64,000 bases of DNA. It comes from Streptococcus sp. 263_SSPC. GTDB taxonomy: Bacteria > Bacillota > Bacilli > Lactobacillales > Aerococcaceae. Shown here one piece after another: positions 61,920 to 64,000 of this stretch. Each line of letters begins with the position of its first letter. Positions within the stretch are counted from its first letter, which is position 1. Location of the stretch: NCBI RefSeq assembly GCF_001071995.1, contig NZ_JVNU01000032.1:62001-126000 (forward strand). The letters are read 5' to 3'. Position numbers and translations under genes: made by a program. Under the pieces are notes generated by a model. That model was not told where the DNA came from. It saw nothing but the letters and a program-made list of their open reading frames with translations, and ran no database searches.

Positions 61920-62166
61920 AACCTCTTGTATTATTTAGACTAAATTTATAGAAAGAACTCCTTTGGAGTTGTTATTGTGGCAGAAATGGTAGGATATCAG
62001 CTTGAGCCTAAGGTCTCAAGCTTACCAAGCTTCAAAGGGAGAGTAACGAAAAATCGTAACTCTCCCTAATTCACATTCGTTATAAGTTCCTGCCATTGCC
62101 ATAATAACTCCAAGGAGTTCTTTCTTTTTTGAAAACAATCAAAGGGGTTTTAATAGCCCTCTGTGG
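61904..62166. repeat. Long cruciform repeat, copy R2, including the galE 3' end
   Basis: Inner palindrome 61951-62124 (arms GAAAGAACTCC(T)TTGGAGTT and a complementary GCCATAATAACTCC end). An outer pair extends it: 61904-61926 (galE end, AGAGGGCTATTAGAACC) against 62142-62166 (its complement, AGCCCTCT). The apex holds hairpin A (61999-62022, AGCTTGAG/CTCAAGCT) and hairpin B (62038-62066, GGGAGAGTAACGA/TCGTAACTCTCCC). A T tract after 62121 may also end galE transcription. With R3 it fills the 519-base gap between galE and pdxU. Confidence 0.8.
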
Positions 62167-62195
62167 ACGGGAAAAGAAGAGTGCTAAGACTTTGT

Positions 62196-62345
62196 CGGAG
62201 TTGTTATTGTGGCAAGAATAGTAGGATACCAGTTTGAGCCTAAGGTCTCAAACCTACCAAGCTTCAAAGGGAGAGTAGCGGATAATCGCAACTCTCCCTA
62301 ATTCACAGTGGTTATGATTTCCTACTATTAACACAATAACTCCGA
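62196..62345. repeat. Long cruciform repeat, copy R3
   Basis: Palindrome with arms CGGAGTTGTTATTGTGGCAA..AATAGTAGGA and TCCTACTATTAACACAATAACTCCG. Its apex is close to that of R2, sharing TTGAGCCTAAGGTCTCAA, ACCAAGCTTCAAAGGGAGAG and CTCTCCCTAATTCACA. It lies 30 bases after R2 in the same orientation. Confidence 0.8.
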
Positions 62346-62395
62346 GGAGTTTATTTGATTTGTACTATTTCTAGTATCCTTCTGTGGGGGATAAA

Positions 62396-62434
62396 AAAGA
62401 AACAGCTATTACGATTGAAGTCGTAATAGCTGTT
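62396..62434 (-). terminator. Terminator of the pdxU-pdxK operon
   Basis: AACAGCTATTACGA/TCGTAATAGCTGTT stem; on the minus strand it is followed by TCTTTTTT. Confidence 0.85.
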
Positions 62435-62438
62435 TTGT

Positions 62439-62984
62439 TTATCTTCTTACTCGTTTTAGTGCTTCTTTGAAGAGTGGGTAAACGATTGGAACTGCAACTA
62501 CTGTGAAAATAGCCGATCCAAACGTTCCTGTGATTTTGTTGATTGCTTGAATAAATGCTGGTGTTAATGCGAGGCCACCAACAATCATTCCTCGTAAGAA
62601 TGTGTATTTAATGATATTAACAATGATTTTTACGATAGCAGCAACAACGCCGACTGCGATGATGTTTCCGATTTTGTCGTTTTTCTTTAATAAATTTTCG
62701 TAAACAAGATGAATCACATAGCAGACGATTAAGGATTCCAGAATCGTTTCCCAAACAACTGAAGCGTAGCCGTTTAATAAATCAAAGATTCCAAGACCGA
62801 TAGATGCAGCGAGAGCACCACGTTTGGTTCCAAAGAGTAGACATCCAACGACAACAAGTGCATTCCCGAAGTGGACGAACTGTGTAGTGAATGGCATTGG
62901 GATTCTAAAGACGCTTACCCCCAAGAAGATTAAAGCTGCAAATAAGCTTGTTTCTACGATATTTCTTAAATCTGTATTTTTCAT
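62439..62984 (-). CDS. ECF transporter S component, probable vitamin B6 (PdxU-like)
   Basis: A 181-residue membrane protein with about six spans and the ECF S-component style opening NIVETSLFAALIFLGVSVFRIPMP, followed by FVHFGNALVVVGCLLFG. It overlaps the pyridoxal kinase gene by 4 bases (ATG inside the previous stop region), so both are translated from one message. The S-component family is broad; the vitamin B6 assignment follows from that coupling and the MocR-like divergent gene. A hydroxymethylpyrimidine substrate is an alternative, because ThiD-like kinases are similar. Confidence 0.78.
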   Translation of the reverse strand: MKNTDLRNIVETSLFAALIFLGVSVFRIPMPFTTQFVHFGNALVVVGCLLFGTKRGALAASIGLGIFDLLNGYASVVWETILESLIVCYVIHLVYENLLKKNDKIGNIIAVGVVAAIVKIIVNIIKYTFLRGMIVGGLALTPAFIQAINKITGTFGSAIFTVVAVPIVYPLFKEALKRVRR

Positions 62985-63829
62985 AATGACACCTCAGTAG
63001 TAAATTTTGTTGTAAGTATTCCAAGTTTTTTCTCGATTGGAAGGCCGAATGGAATTTGTTCAGGTTGCTGGCTACTTAATTGAAGCACTTCGTCGATGAA
63101 TTTCAACGTGAATGACAATGCGTCTTCTATAGACATTCCTTGTAAGATGCATGCAGTTGCAAGAGACGCCAGTGTATCACCTGTTCCGTAAAAATGATGC
63201 GGATACTTTGTTTTATAGAAATCAAAAAATGAATCCGTCTCTTTAGTATAAAGTTGAACGCCTGTGAGCTCTTCGCTGTCAGGGCAACCGGTAATGATGA
63301 TGTACTCGGGCCCTAGTTCAGCTAATTTCTTAGCGAGCTCCCTTGTAAAGTCCATCGTAATTTTTCCCGTTGGATAGGGCGTATCTGTCAAAAGACAGGC
63401 TTCTGTAATATTTGGATAAATCACATCAGCTTGTTGAATGAGTTTCCTCATCGCCTCAACATGTTCTTGTGTAAATCCGCTGTACAGTTTCCCGTTGTCC
63501 GCCATAATCGGATCGACGAATAGTTTCGTAGACGCTGGCAGTTTTTCAATGGTATCTACCATTAATTCAATTTGTTTCGGATTTCGGAAGTATCCCGTTA
63601 AAACAGCATCCGGTTTTAATTCCAGATTCTCCCATTGATAAAGGGACTGCCTCATAAATTCTGTTTGCTCCGCAATCGCGATGTTTTTGAATCCGCCGGT
63701 ATGAGATGAAAGAAGTACTGTAGGCAGTAGCATCGTTTCAATCTGACAACAAGCGAAAATCGGGATAGCGGGTGCGAGTGCAACTTTGCCAATTCCTGGC
63801 AAGTCGTTTGCGATTATTATTTTTTTCAT
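62981..63829 (-). CDS. Pyridoxal/pyridoxine kinase (ribokinase-like fold)
   Basis: A 282-residue kinase of the PdxK/PdxY-ThiD group, with VLTGYFRNPKQIELM, FVDPIMADNGKLYSGF, DVIYPNITEACLLT and the anion-hole GTGDTLASLATACIL near the end. It should phosphorylate pyridoxal or pyridoxine after import. In ThiD-type enzymes the first residues usually read DxSGGAG; here NDLPGIGK fits pyridoxal kinase better. Its promoter lies at 63859-63887 on the minus strand. Confidence 0.85.
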   Translation of the reverse strand: MKKIIIANDLPGIGKVALAPAIPIFACCQIETMLLPTVLLSSHTGGFKNIAIAEQTEFMRQSLYQWENLELKPDAVLTGYFRNPKQIELMVDTIEKLPASTKLFVDPIMADNGKLYSGFTQEHVEAMRKLIQQADVIYPNITEACLLTDTPYPTGKITMDFTRELAKKLAELGPEYIIITGCPDSEELTGVQLYTKETDSFFDFYKTKYPHHFYGTGDTLASLATACILQGMSIEDALSFTLKFIDEVLQLSSQQPEQIPFGLPIEKKLGILTTKFTTEVSL

Positions 63830-63858
63830 ATCTATTCCTCGAGTTTCAATGTATCTGT

Positions 63859-63888
63859 ATTGTAAAACGGGACAGGTGAGGATACAAT
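63859..63888. promoter_or_regulatory. Overlapping divergent promoters for pdxK-pdxU and the MocR-like gene
   Basis: Minus strand: TTGTAT (63882-63887), 17 bases, TACAAT (63859-63864). Plus strand: TTGTAA (63860-63865), 17 bases, TACAAT (63883-63888). The two promoters share the same two blocks, so polymerase can occupy only one direction at a time. Confidence 0.7.
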
Positions 63889-63902
63889 AGGGATGAAAAC
63901 GA

Positions 63903-63918
63903 ACTGTACCGGTACAGT
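63903..63918. promoter_or_regulatory. Perfect 16-bp palindrome, candidate operator
   Basis: ACTGTACCGGTACAGT lies just downstream of the plus-strand start site and upstream of the regulator gene. It is a natural candidate binding site for the divergently encoded GntR-type regulator. Confidence 0.6.
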
Positions 63919-63930
63919 GGGGGGTGTGTC

Positions 63931-64000
63931 ATGTATCAATACCAGCAATTAGCAAATGCATTAAAAGAGGAAATATTGAGCGGGAATCTACAAAAGGGGG
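63931..64000 (+). CDS. GntR-family regulator, probably MocR/PdxR type (3' end missing)
   Basis: Only 23 residues are in the window: MYQYQQLANALKEEILSGNL and on. This is the standard opening of a GntR winged helix. Divergent placement from a pyridoxal kinase/transporter pair suggests a MocR-type PdxR, which carries a C-terminal PLP-binding aminotransferase-like domain. That domain lies beyond the window, so the subfamily is inferred. Confidence 0.7.
   Translation, partial: MYQYQQLANALKEEILSGNLQKG

Noticed and set aside
61951-62345. R2/R3 as a CRISPR array
   Set aside because: Only two long palindromic units with imperfect identity, no short regular repeats or spacers, and no cas genes.
1-64000. 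tRNA, rRNA, prophage or plasmid replication genes
   Set aside because: None seen on either strand; apart from the insertion sequence relic there are no mobile-element genes.

Overview
The window reads as chromosomal DNA of a low-GC Gram-positive coccus of the Lactobacillales. Evidence: AGGAGG-type ribosome binding sites, Bacillus-type dnaB/dnaI primosome genes, a T-box before thrS, DUF1827 and DUF4044 proteins, a PTS HPr/EI pair, and a choline-decorated teichoic acid locus with a choline-binding esterase of the pneumococcal Pce type. A Carnobacteriaceae member close to Granulicatella is my best guess (inference). The pyridoxal salvage genes at the right end fit the vitamin B6 dependence known for that group, but the genus is not proven by sequence alone.

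Layout. 1-5961: a CsbB/GtrB-like glycosyltransferase (cut by the window edge) and two YfhO-family membrane proteins, a probable three-component teichoic acid glycosylation system. 6049-8182 (minus): pgpA, ferredoxin-NADP reductase, yuiD. 8382-16675: housekeeping run of cyclophilin, S1-domain protein, pgi, coaE, nrdR, dnaB, dnaI and T-box/thrS. 16761-17054: a long cruciform repeat. 17303-22785: MATE transporter, dGTPase, DUF1827, ptsHI. 22946-24227: dltD overlapping a 38-codon gene that looks like DltX. 24341-26149: panT-coaBC. 26315-41711: a near-continuous teichoic acid locus (initiating sugar transferase, aminotransferase, 4,6-dehydratase, glycosyltransferase, two LCP proteins, TarI, TarJ, LicD, glycosyltransferase, a polymerase-LicD fusion, a flippase and another LicD). 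41877-49065: two tandem copies of a cassette made of an HTH-LicC-LicA fusion, a 61-residue single-span membrane protein and an NCS1-type permease. 49104-57513: DUF4044 protein, gnd, a CsrRS/ArlRS-like two-component system, a Pce-like choline-binding protein and zwf. 57624-58160: an IS3-family relic. 58361-59967: two paralogous surface proteins with an internal LPxTG sorting signal and threonine-rich tails. 60123-61919: map and galE. 61904-62345: two more copies of the cruciform repeat. 62439-64000: pdxU-like ECF S component and pyridoxal kinase, divergent from a GntR/MocR-like regulator cut by the right edge.

How it fits together (mostly inference from family knowledge). Zwf and Gnd yield ribulose 5-phosphate, TarJ and TarI turn it into CDP-ribitol, and the dehydratase/aminotransferase/sugar transferase set resembles the pneumococcal genes that make and load the first amino-deoxy sugar on undecaprenyl phosphate. 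Choline is imported (permease candidate), phosphorylated and activated (LicA-LicC fusion) and attached by three LicD domains. The chain is exported by a TacF-like flippase, polymerised by the Wzy-like half of the fusion protein and attached to the wall by LCP proteins. DltD/DltX and CsbB/YfhO add D-alanine and sugars, and the Pce-like protein removes phosphocholine outside the cell.

The most unusual items are the duplicated choline cassette with its conserved promoter inverted repeat, the polymerase-LicD fusion, the paired internal-LPxTG proteins, and the long palindromic elements with a conserved apex and locus-specific arms. No tRNA, rRNA, CRISPR array or prophage was seen.
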